DNA of 64,000 nt, from NCBI RefSeq assembly GCF_000331305.1, contig NZ_KB217483.1, forward strand, positions 1,158,356 through 1,222,355. The letters are read 5' to 3'. The stretch comes from Calothrix sp. PCC 7103. GTDB lineage: Bacteria > Cyanobacteriota > Cyanobacteriia > Cyanobacteriales > Nostocaceae. Positions 55,641 to 64,000 of the stretch are shown in pieces. Both the position numbers and the translations under genes were made by a program. Numbering within the stretch: position 1 is the first letter of the stretch; each line of letters starts with the position of its first letter. The notes below the pieces were generated by a model. It ran no database searches, was not told the DNA's origin, and was given only the letters and a program-made list of their open reading frames with translations.

Positions 55641-56536
55641 CTAAATTGTGATTTGATGCTTTTGAGTTAAACACATCGCTATACCTTTCTCGTAATAAGC
55701 TGCTTCATTGATAAAAGTTGGATAGACAATAAAGTTCCCTTTATAGGGAATTGTTTTACCATCCAATGTCAATAACATCGGGTCATCAGGATACAAAGCT
55801 TGATAATCTTTGAATTCAAGTTGAGGATGAATCATGCCCTGAATTTCTCCCTGTTCGTTTCTTGGAAAATAAACTGCTTCTATATATTTGTAGAGAGTAA
55901 GTGTATTTTGATAATGTGCAATTTCTCCGATGTTATATTTTCCAAATAATCTAAAATTGCGTAAACTAAGGCTTCAGTTTTCATAAAAATTTCGGCATTC
56001 AAAACACCTTGAGGAACAGCACCAACCTCAATACAAAGACTAGATTTGCCAAGCGCGCGTAATGGAAGAAGATTTGGACTAGGGTATAAGTCTCCAAAAC
56101 TATAAACTTTGATTTCCGAATTAATAGAACTGAGGTAGGCAGCTAGTTGTAAACTGAAGGGATCATCATTGTCCACAATAAGCGTTAAGCCCATGTTAGT
56201 GGTTATACTGTGTATATCAAAAATAAAATCAATCGGATTTTCACTATTAGACCCAAACATTTGGTCAATTTCTTTAGCTCGTAAATCCTCATAACAAGAA
56301 AGTGTTGTATCCTGTAAATCAACGCGAGAAAAGTAATGATTGAGATCTCGATCAATATATCGTCTTACTGCTGTAAATGCTCTGGGATTAGCTAACAACG
56401 TTAGTGTTTCAAAATTGGATCGACGAATTAGCTCAGGGGACTGTTGAAACTTTTTGATCAAATATGCTCCAGTGAACTCGTTCCCATGAGCTCCACCTAC
56501 AATCAACACTCGATTTAGCTTGCTGTTACTCTTCAT
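55641..56536 (-). pseudogene. Aspartoacylase-like gene with a frameshift
   Basis: From ATG 56536 (GGAGAG six bases upstream) the product starts LNRVLIVGGAHGNEFTGAYL, with the zinc-binding HGNE motif, then NPRAF, RDLNHYF and FDIHS, all features of aspartoacylase (N-acyl-aspartate amidohydrolase). The frame ends early at 55880. A different frame resumes at about 55925 (IGEIAHYQNTLTLYKYIEAV) and runs through MIHPQLEFKDYQALYPDDPM to FINEAAYYEKGIAMCLT at 55641. The two together give the full family length of about 300 residues. One base gained or lost near 55920-55925 explains the break. The gene seems a passenger between two restriction systems. Confidence 0.75.
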
Positions 56537-56604
56537 TATTAGCTCTCCAGAATAAAATATTATTATAAACAGCATTCTTTAAGATTAAATTTCAGTATAA
56601 AATA

Positions 56605-57849
56605 ATGAATAAATTTTGGTATGATACAGTTCATAACATTAAAAACGTGAGATCAATAGAGTTATTTACAGGCGCCGGAGGTTTAGCGATGGGAACAGCG
56701 AGGGCAGGTTTTCATCACTTAGCACTTGTGGAGCGCGATAAACATAGCTGTCACACCATTCGTGAAAATCAACAGCGCTCTAATAATGTTGTTAGTAACT
56801 GGCGCCTTTACCAAATGGACGTAGCAAATTTTGATACCTCTACTATTGGTGAAGAAATAGACTTATTAGCTGGTGGTCCACCTTGCCAACCTTTTTCAAT
56901 TGGTGGTAGGCACGGTGCCCACCTTGATGAGCGAGATATGTTCCCCCGATTTTTTCGGGCAGTGCGCGAACTACGTCCCAAAGCTTTTTTAATTGAGAAT
57001 GTACGCGGTTTGCTACGTCAAAATTTTATCAATTATTTTGAGTACATTATCTTACAGCTTGCTCACCCAGAAGTTTTATTTAATAACGATGAGTCTTGGA
57101 TTGACCACATGGGTCGGCTCTCCCGTCATCATAATAGTGGCGCCACCTTCAATGACCTAGGGTACAAAGTTACGTATAAATTACTAAATGCGGCTGATTA
57201 TGGTGTACCGCAAAAACGCGAACGAGTTTTTATTGTTGGTTTCAGGTCTGATTTAAACATCAATTGGTCTTGGGTCGAACCAACCCATACCGAGGATGCA
57301 CTTGTTTGGGACAAGTGGGTAACAGGTGAATATTGGGAGCGTCACCGTATTCCCAGTACCGCGCGTCCGGAGTGCAACACCAAACTACGCGCACGCTTAC
57401 AAAAAACTGGCGCCAGCTTGTTAGGTAGCATGACCGCTCCTTGGCGTACCGTCCGGGATGCTATTTCTGACCTGCCCGAACCTAAAAACATTGATGCAGC
57501 TTCATCCATATCCAACCATATTTATATTCCAGGGGCAAGAAGTTACCCGGGACACACGGGTAGCCCTTTGGATGAACCAGCCAAAACATTGAAAGCTGGT
57601 GTACATGGTGTTCCTGGTGGAGAAAACATGCTCGCCCTTCCATCAGGAGAAGTACGTTATTTTACAGTACGCGAGGCAGCAAGGTTACAGACTTTCCCAG
57701 ATGATTATTATTTTCCCTGCACTTGGGGTGAGTCTATGCGTCAAATTGGTAACGCAGTTCCCGTCAACCTTGCTTATATTATTGCTTCTAGCATTTATAA
57801 CCATTTGCAGTTGGCTACACCTAGCAGGAAAATTGTAAATGCTGTTTAG
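56605..57849 (+). CDS. DNA (cytosine-5) methyltransferase of an Eco29kI-like system
   Basis: 414 residues. All main C5-MTase motifs are in order: I ELFTGAGGL (19-27), IV GGPPCQPFS with catalytic Cys about 94, VI FLIENVRGL (about 130-138), VIII VPQKRERVFIVGF, IX (TVREAARLQTFPDDY) and X (QIGNAVPVNLA). The variable region between VIII and IX (target recognition) is about 110 residues. It is followed 12 bases later by a GIY-YIG restriction endonuclease gene, so this MTase protects the recognition site of that enzyme. Known Eco29kI/MraI-type systems recognise CCGCGG and are C5 methylated (family knowledge). Confidence 0.88.
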   Translation: MNKFWYDTVHNIKNVRSIELFTGAGGLAMGTARAGFHHLALVERDKHSCHTIRENQQRSNNVVSNWRLYQMDVANFDTSTIGEEIDLLAGGPPCQPFSIGGRHGAHLDERDMFPRFFRAVRELRPKAFLIENVRGLLRQNFINYFEYIILQLAHPEVLFNNDESWIDHMGRLSRHHNSGATFNDLGYKVTYKLLNAADYGVPQKRERVFIVGFRSDLNINWSWVEPTHTEDALVWDKWVTGEYWERHRIPSTARPECNTKLRARLQKTGASLLGSMTAPWRTVRDAISDLPEPKNIDAASSISNHIYIPGARSYPGHTGSPLDEPAKTLKAGVHGVPGGENMLALPSGEVRYFTVREAARLQTFPDDYYFPCTWGESMRQIGNAVPVNLAYIIASSIYNHLQLATPSRKIVNAV

Positions 57850-57861
57850 TAATAATTACTC

Positions 57862-58497
57862 ATGCCCCTAGAAGTTTTTCAGGCGCCTGCTACGTTGCGC
57901 GACCAATTAATTGAATTTCAAACTAGACAGCAGTGCTATCCACTTGCGGAACTCGAACAGTTGAAAGAAGAATTATCCGGTTACGTTGGTGTTTATTTAT
58001 TGTACTACGGAGGGGAATTCCCTTTATATTCAGGTATTACGTATGCTAACCAAAATTCTTGTTGTATGCCAATTTACATTGGGAAAGCAGAGAATCCGGG
58101 TAAACGCACTGGTAAAGAAAGTGTTACGGGAGGGTTGATTGGACGCTTGAGGGAGCATCGAAGCTCAATCCGCCAAGCCACAAATCTTGATGTTACGGAT
58201 TTTGATTTTGCAGTAGTGGCGATGGCAGTAGATTTGGTTGCGTGGGGTGAGGCAATATTAATACGCCACTTCCAGCCCGTGTGGTGCAGTATCATTTCTG
58301 GCTTTGGCATCCATGCTCCAGGTAAGGGACGGGGAGCGCAGATGCGTTCGATGTGGGATCAAATACACCCTGGACGGTCATTTGCAGAAAAGTTATCCCC
58401 CAATCCGGTTACAGTTGGGAGTGTACAAGCCCAAGTGACACAACATTGCCAGAATGTAGCTACGCGGTTGGAGTGTCCAGTAGAGAATGGAGGATGA
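57862..58497 (+). CDS. Eco29kI-like GIY-YIG type II restriction endonuclease
   Basis: 211 residues. GVYLLYYGGEFPLYSG (about 40-55) is the GIY element. CCMPIYIGKAENPGKRTGK holds the YIG element and the basic loop, and GGLIGRLREHRSSI the conserved Arg/His region. WGEAILIRHFQPVW contains the metal-binding Glu. The tail FGIHAPGKGRGAQMRSMWDQIHPG is characteristic of the RE_Eco29kI family. It cuts DNA at the site protected by the preceding C5 methyltransferase; by family the expected site is CCGCGG. The two genes form a short operon. Confidence 0.85.
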   Translation: MPLEVFQAPATLRDQLIEFQTRQQCYPLAELEQLKEELSGYVGVYLLYYGGEFPLYSGITYANQNSCCMPIYIGKAENPGKRTGKESVTGGLIGRLREHRSSIRQATNLDVTDFDFAVVAMAVDLVAWGEAILIRHFQPVWCSIISGFGIHAPGKGRGAQMRSMWDQIHPGRSFAEKLSPNPVTVGSVQAQVTQHCQNVATRLECPVENGG

Positions 58498-58888
58498 AAG
58501 GGGAAGCTCTTAGGCGTTGATTTCATTCATTTATGGCAGGACTCTTCTATTTCTTTGATAAACTATATAAGACGTTGATATCCGTCATTGATAAAGGTAA
58601 CGAAACCTTTTAGACCTAAGAGAAGTTCTGAAGTAACCGTTCGACTTATATCAGCATTAATAATGGAGTGAGGTTTTGACATCGGGAAACCTTAAATGTA
58701 GTTAATGCAAAGAGTAACTTATATTTTCTTACATGTGAGGCTTTTTTACTTTATGCAGAACTATTAGTAATTTTTCTTCCATGATGCAAAATCGTGGGAC
58801 TGAGAGTCCGATGCATAAAAGTATAAAAAGTGGCGTGTAAATAATTATCAAAGTCCAATTACTAACTATGCTATGGAGAAATTAACAA
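58498..58888. other. Non-coding 0.39 kb after the restriction operon
   Basis: No gene. A small hairpin GGACT-GAG-AGTCC (58797-58809) is flanked by GATGCA-type repeats. I see no clear terminator. Confidence 0.4.
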
Positions 58889-59365
58889 ATGATTAATAGC
58901 CAGCACTTTCTATTTGATATCTCAATTTTGGTGTTAGCAACAGCAATAATTGTACACACAGTTGATGAAGCTTGGGTTTCTACATATAAAAAAGCTCCAT
59001 AAAACTGGCGAACGGTCATTTTTGATCGCGCGCTTTTCTTGGATAATTTACCTATTTTTATATTTGTAATTGGTGCTGCATTGGCTGGTTGGCAATGGGC
59101 GATTGTAGGGGGAATTTTACCAGCAATTGGAGTGACTCATACCTTGCTCGATCATTTAGCATTGAGTTGGAAAACCCAAAAACTTCGACCAGGCAGTTGG
59201 ACGGGACTATTACTGTTATTGCCCCTTAGCCTTGGAATCTATGCTTTGAGTTATACTTATCGCACTCTGGCATTCCACGAACTTCTTATTAGTGGTGCGA
59301 TTGGTTTAGCGATATCAATTTGGCTACTTTGGATGATTAAGCAAGAATTAGCTAAACATCCTTAA
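58889..59365 (+). pseudogene. HXXEE-like membrane protein gene with an in-frame stop
   Basis: From ATG 58889 the frame encodes a membrane segment with VHTVDEAW (the HxxDE signature). It meets TAA at 59000-59002 and continues in the same frame to 59365 with further hydrophobic segments (FIFVIGAALAGWQWAIVGG, GVTHTLLDHLAL, GAIGLAISIWLLWMI). A single base change explains the stop. A shorter product could start at TTG 59039. The function of HXXEE proteins is unknown. Confidence 0.65.
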
Positions 59366-59480
59366 ATCAATTTTTCTTTCCAATAATTACGACGACTTAA
59401 ATGTTGCATAATATTACTATATCTGATATGAGATCAAGCCTGCTCACGCAGTCACGGCAGATGATGATCAGTTATCTGCC

Positions 59481-59762
59481 ATGTACGTTTATTTACTACA
59501 TTTTGACAAGCCAATAAATCCAAATCGACCAACACAGCATTATTTAGGCGCCGCAAAAGACTTAGATGAACGCATACGCCAGCATCGACGAGGTAAAGGG
59601 GCAAGACTCACCGAAGTTGCTATGGAGCGAGGTATCACTTTTCGAGTTGCGGAAGTTTGGAAGGGCAATTGCTCTCTAGAAAAACAACTTAAACGTCAAA
59701 AAAATAGTCGGCGTTTCTGCCCTATTTGCAACAGTCGTTTCTTCAAAAAAGAAGAAAACTAG
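59481..59762 (+). CDS. Small GIY-YIG domain protein
   Basis: 93 residues. YVYLLHFDKPI (start) and HYLGAAKDLDERIRQHRRGKGARL (about 20-43) show the GIY-YIG fold with the Arg and the His of the helix. NCSLEKQLKRQKNSRRFCP has the conserved Glu. Single-domain proteins of this UvrC-N/URI type may be nucleases or repair factors. The Cys-containing tail (FCPICNSRFF) looks like half of a zinc site. Confidence 0.72.
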   Translation: MYVYLLHFDKPINPNRPTQHYLGAAKDLDERIRQHRRGKGARLTEVAMERGITFRVAEVWKGNCSLEKQLKRQKNSRRFCPICNSRFFKKEEN

Positions 59763-59813
59763 CATAAACATCTAACTCAATCTGCCTAACGATAATTTGA
59801 CTATTTATTCACC

Positions 59814-60733
59814 ATGCTTTTCAAAAAAACTGCCAAACAATTAAGCTAATTGAAACCCTAGAAATACTGCCTTCCCACTGGCTGATAGTACCAACCCAAG
59901 GGAAAAAACCGCTGGGATACCAATGGGAGCAGTATCCTTTTACACCTCAATCTTTGAGAGAACAACTTGCCCGCACAGGAAAAGTTAAGGTACGTGACGG
60001 CGCCTGTTCTCTATACGAAGCATATCCGACAGGGATTGGTCTACTGTGTGGTCAAAATTCTCAAGAATTTTTAGTATCTATAGACTGCGATGGTTTAAGT
60101 GCATACGACCGAATAAAAACAGTCGCACCCAAACCATTACCTCCCACAGTAGCATTTACATCAGGGAGGGAGGGAAGAGCGCAGTACCTATTTAAGATAC
60201 AGGAATCCCCAACACAGCATCTCCAATCTAGGAAAATCGCCACAGCAAAAGGAGAAGCTTTGGAGTTAAGAGGCAGCAACTTGCAATCTGTACTACCTCC
60301 TTCCATCCACCCCATTACCGGATATTACCGTTGGCTACCAGGATGTCGCCCTGATGAAATTCAAGTAGCAGCGGCGCCTAATTGGGTAGTACTTCATATG
60401 GCAGTACCAAAACGGCAACACAAGTTAACGGGCGCCGCTTCAACATACCTGAGAAAGGATAAGCCACAAGAAAATGCTCCCACTAATATAGATATTCAAA
60501 AAGCATTACTACTACTAGAAGTAATTCATCCTAGATTTGCCGATGACTATGACACCTGGGTAAAAGTAGGAATGGCACTTCATACTGTCAGTCCCAGCTT
60601 ACTCTCTGCTTGGGATAACTGGAGCCAATCATCAGCCAAATATAAAAGCGGTGAGTGTCAGTACAAATGGGATTCTTTTAAAAAATGGGGCATAACAATA
60701 CGAACTCTCTATCGGTTAGCAAATCTGTCATAA
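59814..60733 (+). pseudogene. Prim-Pol/PriCT-2 replication primase, N-terminus off-frame
   Basis: The open frame extends back to 59801, but its first conventional start is TTG 59954. Upstream in-frame sequence (ETLEILPSHWLIVPTQGKKP, then LGYQWEQYPFTPQSL) is clearly the beginning of a bifunctional primase/polymerase domain. An ATG at 59814 precedes a run of seven A; one more A would give an intact start MLFKKNCQT. The remaining protein shows the Prim-Pol acidic site (FLVSIDCDG), PPSIHPITGYYRW, and PriCT-2 at the C-terminus (FADDYDTWVKVGMALH, QYKWDSF). A helicase domain usually follows in such plasmid replication proteins; here the gene ends at PriCT-2. It is a candidate plasmid replication gene, possibly inactive or phase-variable. 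Confidence 0.65.
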
Positions 60734-61099
60734 TAGGAGGCTCGCGCTTCGGTTTACGATCAACACCGCGTAAGTACCTGGACAGAAATAATTACATCTT
60801 GAGTTCTAGGCTGAGTAAAGGTTTCAAGCCCATTTTTTTGTAATTAATTTTGTCTGGCTACTTATAAGAACGAGCGCTAGCGTTTTCAATACTCGACCGC
60901 ATCGGAAAGTAGGTATCTGAGTGCAAATCTTAAGAAAATCTTAAGATTTTGCAAAAAATACTAATTAGATGAAAATCTAAATAGTAGTATAAATAGGGTT
61001 ATAAAACGGGGTCGGCAGAAATAAAGACCCTGAATATAAATCAATCCAAGGAGCATAATTGACGATTTTACGGCGCCAAGTTCTCATTAAGGAGGGAAT
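60734..61099. other. Non-coding region with palindrome and likely promoter
   Basis: No gene. The palindrome AAAATCTTAAGATTTT (60935-60950) is preceded by a direct copy of ATCTTAAG. AT-rich promoter-like sequence follows (TAGTATAAATAGGGTTATAAA near 60981-61001). A strong Shine-Dalgarno TAAGGAGGG (61088-61096) precedes the TTG start at 61100. A GGCGCC lies near 61072. Confidence 0.5.
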
Positions 61100-61939
61100 T
61101 TGGCATCGTTTTTGCTACTTAATTTTTCTATCCTTGGTAACGAAATTACAACCCCGAACATCGCTGACGCGCTTCTCCTTGGTAATAATCAAAGAGAGAA
61201 GTTTGTGAATTACTTAAAGCATGTAAACCATGAATTGCTGGAGCTATTGGAAAAAGATATCCAAAAGTTTGAGCAGTATTTTGTTGAACAAAAATTTCCA
61301 CTTCCGCGCTATAAAAGTGCTAGTCAACGAAATACTGAAGAAAAATTCCATCTTCTAATGCAGCAGTTGATGATGGAATTACCTATAGAGCCATTTCTCA
61401 AAGCTTATCCAGAAATGACTCATTGGATATCTCAGCTTCAGTTAGTAATTAATATTCGCTCAGATAATAAACAGTATAACTTAACTCTCCAAAAACTTAT
61501 TGAGGACGTAGTTATAACTACGAAATACGACTTATTGATTGAAAATGGAGAAAAGGTTGTAGCTGTTGACTGGACAATAGAAGACATTGCCCTGACAGAA
61601 AAGTTAGAAGATTCTTGGAAAATTCAACTGCAACTATTTCTCATTGCAGAAACCCTAGAAATTATTCCCGACAACATCTCTATAATACACTGCTTTGTTA
61701 ACGGAGATGACTATCCCAGTATCTATCAATACAAGTACAGCCAAGAGAAATATGATGCCTTTAGAAACAAATTAGTAACTACATTATCGAAATTAACAAC
61801 TATCACTCACAGCACTAATCATTCAAAATTATCACTAGACAACAGCATGAATGAACATGAATTAAATTTACAAAAGTTCCTCAACAGTGAGATGACTCCC
61901 ACCGAATACCTCGCTACTATCCCAGAAGTCAAAATTTAA
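61100..61939 (+). CDS. PD-(D/E)XK-fold protein with a degenerate active site
   Basis: 279 residues. I chose TTG 61100 because of the Shine-Dalgarno AAGGAGGG four bases upstream. The region KYDLLIENGEKVVAVDWT (about 148-165) followed by a helix with Gln (WKIQLQLFLIAETL) resembles the D...(D/E)xK...Q core of AddB/Cas4/RecB-type nucleases. In place of the K it has T (DWT). Thus it may be inactive or use another residue. It follows the primase region and may be part of plasmid replication or recombination. Confidence 0.5.
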   Translation: MASFLLLNFSILGNEITTPNIADALLLGNNQREKFVNYLKHVNHELLELLEKDIQKFEQYFVEQKFPLPRYKSASQRNTEEKFHLLMQQLMMELPIEPFLKAYPEMTHWISQLQLVINIRSDNKQYNLTLQKLIEDVVITTKYDLLIENGEKVVAVDWTIEDIALTEKLEDSWKIQLQLFLIAETLEIIPDNISIIHCFVNGDDYPSIYQYKYSQEKYDAFRNKLVTTLSKLTTITHSTNHSKLSLDNSMNEHELNLQKFLNSEMTPTEYLATIPEVKI

Positions 61940-61989
61940 CGCTACATACATCAGTTACTTTACCACGATCTAATAATTATTCAAAAACT

Positions 61990-62235
61990 ATGATGATTGC
62001 AAAACAATATCTTGAACAAATCCTTCAAACTGCATTAAAGTTAAGTGAAATGGCTGATAGTATGGAAAAAAACGCTAAACATCTCATCCAAGAAAATCCA
62101 CAAATAGATGGTAAGTTTCAAGACCAGGATATTGCGAACGATACTTTCTTTGTAATTTTGTGTTCCATTAATATAAGGCAGCTTGTAGAAAATATGACAA
62201 AATACTGCGAACAACGATTATCAAAGATGGAGTAA
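61990..62235 (+). CDS. Small hypothetical helical protein
   Basis: 81 residues, helical (YLEQILQTALKLSEMADSME), no signal or domain recognised. It lies 50 bases after the PD-(D/E)XK gene. Confidence 0.5.
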   Translation: MMIAKQYLEQILQTALKLSEMADSMEKNAKHLIQENPQIDGKFQDQDIANDTFFVILCSINIRQLVENMTKYCEQRLSKME

Positions 62236-62252
62236 CTATTAATATATGAAAA

Positions 62253-62286
62253 ATGGGTGTGAATAGTGTTAGTTCATCACACCCAT
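62253..62286. repeat. Perfect 10-bp-stem hairpin ATGGGTGTGA...TCACACCCAT
   Basis: Arms 62253-62262 and 62277-62286 around a 14-base loop, in the 70-base gap between the genes at 61990 and 62306. No T-tract follows, so it is more likely an operator or RNA structural element in the leader of the 62306 gene than a terminator. Confidence 0.65.
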
Positions 62287-62305
62287 CAATCAATAGAAAA
62301 ACTTC

Positions 62306-62632
62306 ATGCTTAACATTACTAGAGTACAACTTAGTGCTGATGGGTGGACTCTTAATCTCCTTTCTCCTAGAGTTGCCACTATCACTAACCCTTTAGGAAA
62401 TCGCAAAGTGTCTTACTTTGGATTTGATACTCAAGAAAAAGCACAGCAATTTAAAAAATGGCTGATTGATAATAAACAATGCTCTGCTGCCACTGTTAGA
62501 AAAGCAGAGCGCTTATCAATGAGTTTTGAGTGTAAAGCATGGCAAGTATCAACAGAACTGATTTTGGAATTGGCACTACGATCTACCCCTGTAAGTAATA
62601 GCGATAATACTTGCTTACTGACACATAAATAA
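62306..62632 (+). CDS. Small hypothetical plasmid-type protein
   Basis: 108 residues. The N-terminus (VQLSADGWTLNLLSPRVATI, then KVSYFGFDTQEKAQQFKKWL) suggests a small alpha/beta domain. No family recognised. It lies just before the NPPF methyltransferase gene (19 bases). Confidence 0.5.
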   Translation: MLNITRVQLSADGWTLNLLSPRVATITNPLGNRKVSYFGFDTQEKAQQFKKWLIDNKQCSAATVRKAERLSMSFECKAWQVSTELILELALRSTPVSNSDNTCLLTHK

Positions 62633-62651
62633 TACTCAAAATAATACAAAC

Positions 62652-63704
62652 ATGCAACAATTGTCTCTATTTAATTTACCAAATACCGAGCAAACTTCTT
62701 TATGCATTCGTATTCCTAATCCTCATCAAGCCACAAAATTAAGACAATTAGCTGCGGCAATGCAAGAAACTATCAATGCAAAGAAAAACCCAGCTATCGC
62801 TCAACAACGTCCCACTCACCGCAGGTTACAAATTGCTGAGGAAATGTATGAGGAAGCCAAATATTTGGAGCAGATTCAATCTTTACTTTGCGCGATAGCT
62901 GATGCTGCCTCAGTTGGAGAACTACCTGACATACTCAAAGGTATTTACACCAAAAATCAGTTGGAAATCCTCAAAAAAATGTCTTTAAATTGGAGTAAAG
63001 ATGATATTCAAGAGGTGTTTGATAGCGAGCAGGGAGAGTATTCTAGTTGGAAATTAGCTTTAAAAAGAGCCAACATTCATAACTATTTACAAGTATTTCA
63101 AGCCACCACTGCATTAGCGCAACTGCTTTCCCCAGCTAAAGAAGACCCTATTGAGCTACAAATTCGTCGTTTAGAAGCTGATTTGGTAGGGATGAAATTT
63201 AACGAGTTTTTTCCTACCCCTCGTGATGTATGTAATCGGTTGGTGGAATTAGCACATCTGGCGCCAGAAATGCGAGTTTTGGAACCATCAGCTGGCAAAG
63301 GAGATATAGCTCAAGCTATCCTTCAGCATTGCCCTAACGTTCAATTAGATGTTGTAGAAATTCAATCCAGTCTACGAAAAATTTTGCAATTGAAGGGATT
63401 CAATATTATTGGTTGTGACTTTCTTACTGAGATAAATGGAAAATGGCAGACGATTATTATGAACCCACCATTCTCCAAATTTATAGAACATACTCGCCAT
63501 GCTCATAAATGCTTGGTAAATGGAGGTAAATTAATTACAATTGCTCCAGAATCTATTTTCTTTCGCAATGACCGAAAGTACAAGGAGTTTCGTCAGTGGT
63601 TAGAAGCACATAACGCGGCAGATGAAAAGCTACCTTCAGGTGCCTTTCTAAATTCTATCAATTCCACAGGGGTTGCTACCAGAATCTTAATTATCAACAA
63701 ATAA
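62652..63704 (+). CDS. N6-adenine-type methyltransferase-fold protein (NPPF)
   Basis: 350 residues. The N-terminal about 180 residues are helical and unassigned. The C-terminal class I methyltransferase fold has FFPTPRDVCNRLVELA, motif I VLEPSAGKGDIAQAI (about 208-222), and the catalytic motif IV MNPPFSK (about 271-277), followed by NGGKLITIAPES. It resembles plasmid and phage orphan DNA methyltransferases. It has no endonuclease next to it. The 16-base gap to the next gene suggests co-transcription. Confidence 0.8.
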   Translation: MQQLSLFNLPNTEQTSLCIRIPNPHQATKLRQLAAAMQETINAKKNPAIAQQRPTHRRLQIAEEMYEEAKYLEQIQSLLCAIADAASVGELPDILKGIYTKNQLEILKKMSLNWSKDDIQEVFDSEQGEYSSWKLALKRANIHNYLQVFQATTALAQLLSPAKEDPIELQIRRLEADLVGMKFNEFFPTPRDVCNRLVELAHLAPEMRVLEPSAGKGDIAQAILQHCPNVQLDVVEIQSSLRKILQLKGFNIIGCDFLTEINGKWQTIIMNPPFSKFIEHTRHAHKCLVNGGKLITIAPESIFFRNDRKYKEFRQWLEAHNAADEKLPSGAFLNSINSTGVATRILIINK

Positions 63705-63719
63705 ATCACACTTCCAAAG

Positions 63720-63953
63720 ATGTTGATTTACAAGCGTATCAGCTACATCCAAATTGGCAATGAGTATCAAACATATATTCACCCAGTTTCTAAAGATATT
63801 GATTTTATTCGCTACAAACGCCTCAAAAATAATTTTGAATTAGAGGATGCTATCAAAAAATGTAAGGAAGCTGGTTGGGCGGTATGCAATGCTACCAAGA
63901 TAGTTAACTTAATGAATTCTAGAACGTCAAAACGTACACGTCATTATCGTTAG
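63720..63953 (+). CDS. Small basic hypothetical protein
   Basis: 77 residues. IHPVSKDIDFIRYKRLKNNF and ELEDAIKKCKEAGW indicate a compact alpha/beta domain with a basic tail (TSKRTRHYR). No family recognised. It follows the methyltransferase gene closely. Confidence 0.5.
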   Translation: MLIYKRISYIQIGNEYQTYIHPVSKDIDFIRYKRLKNNFELEDAIKKCKEAGWAVCNATKIVNLMNSRTSKRTRHYR

Positions 63954-64000
63954 GCGCTACGCGCGGCGGTTTTGAGAATTGGAAAAGCCTCTTGTATACT

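Overview
The window looks like accessory, probably plasmid-borne DNA of a filamentous, heterocyst-type (Nostocales-like) cyanobacterium. The evidence is low GC, an ssl1498-type light-harvesting-like mini-gene, a Ycf46-like AAA ATPase, many STAND/CHAT/pentapeptide proteins, cyanobacterial small dispersed repeats and HIP1 octamers. A near-complete type IV secretion (conjugation) cluster and a Prim-Pol/PriCT replication-type primase point to a conjugative plasmid or integrated element. I saw no rRNA, tRNA or CRISPR array.

Layout. 0-3.4 kb is a graveyard: the tail of an unknown gene, a 5'-truncated transposase carrying a 57-bp dispersed repeat, a frameshifted protein ending in a short Gly-rich signalling-type motif, and a Ser/Thr kinase remnant with an FHA domain. 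3.4-10.6 kb holds two large STAND NTPases: nSTAND-TM-WD40, frameshifted in the WD40 part, and a 1259-residue NACHT-like protein. They share a short GDxN/Q-rich motif at the N-terminus of one and the C-terminus of the other. 10.6-19.3 kb carries small plasmid or phage-type genes: Gp157-like, SAP-like, two nucleases, AAA+DUF192, XRE regulator and DUF5674, plus a MITE. 19.3-31.5 kb is a five-gene minus-strand block: three TPR-CHAT proteases, a 111-residue protein and a 515-residue membrane-anchored protein. 32-46.7 kb is a VirB/VirD4-type secretion cluster without a visible relaxase or VirB11. 46.8-53.3 kb is a second immune-like locus: pentapeptide protein, CHAT protease and NB-ARC-TPR sensor, all carrying one shared Gly-rich motif. 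53.3-58.5 kb holds two restriction-modification systems: PD-(D/E)XK + Dam-type MTase, and m5C MTase + Eco29kI-like GIY-YIG endonuclease, separated by a broken aspartoacylase gene. 58.5-64 kb holds decayed or small genes, the primase, a nuclease-fold protein and an NPPF methyltransferase.

Two points stand out. First, three genes and two gene remnants at separate places carry the same ~30-residue motif, at the N-terminus of the NTPase sensor and in or at the end of the putative effectors. This is the arrangement expected for amyloid-type NLR-to-effector signalling. Second, the palindrome GGCGCC is strongly iterated (about 74 copies by eye) but absent from a 13-kb stretch that contains exactly the three-CHAT block. 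That block instead carries five copies of the classical cyanobacterial HIP1 octamer, which suggests recent import from a different genomic background.
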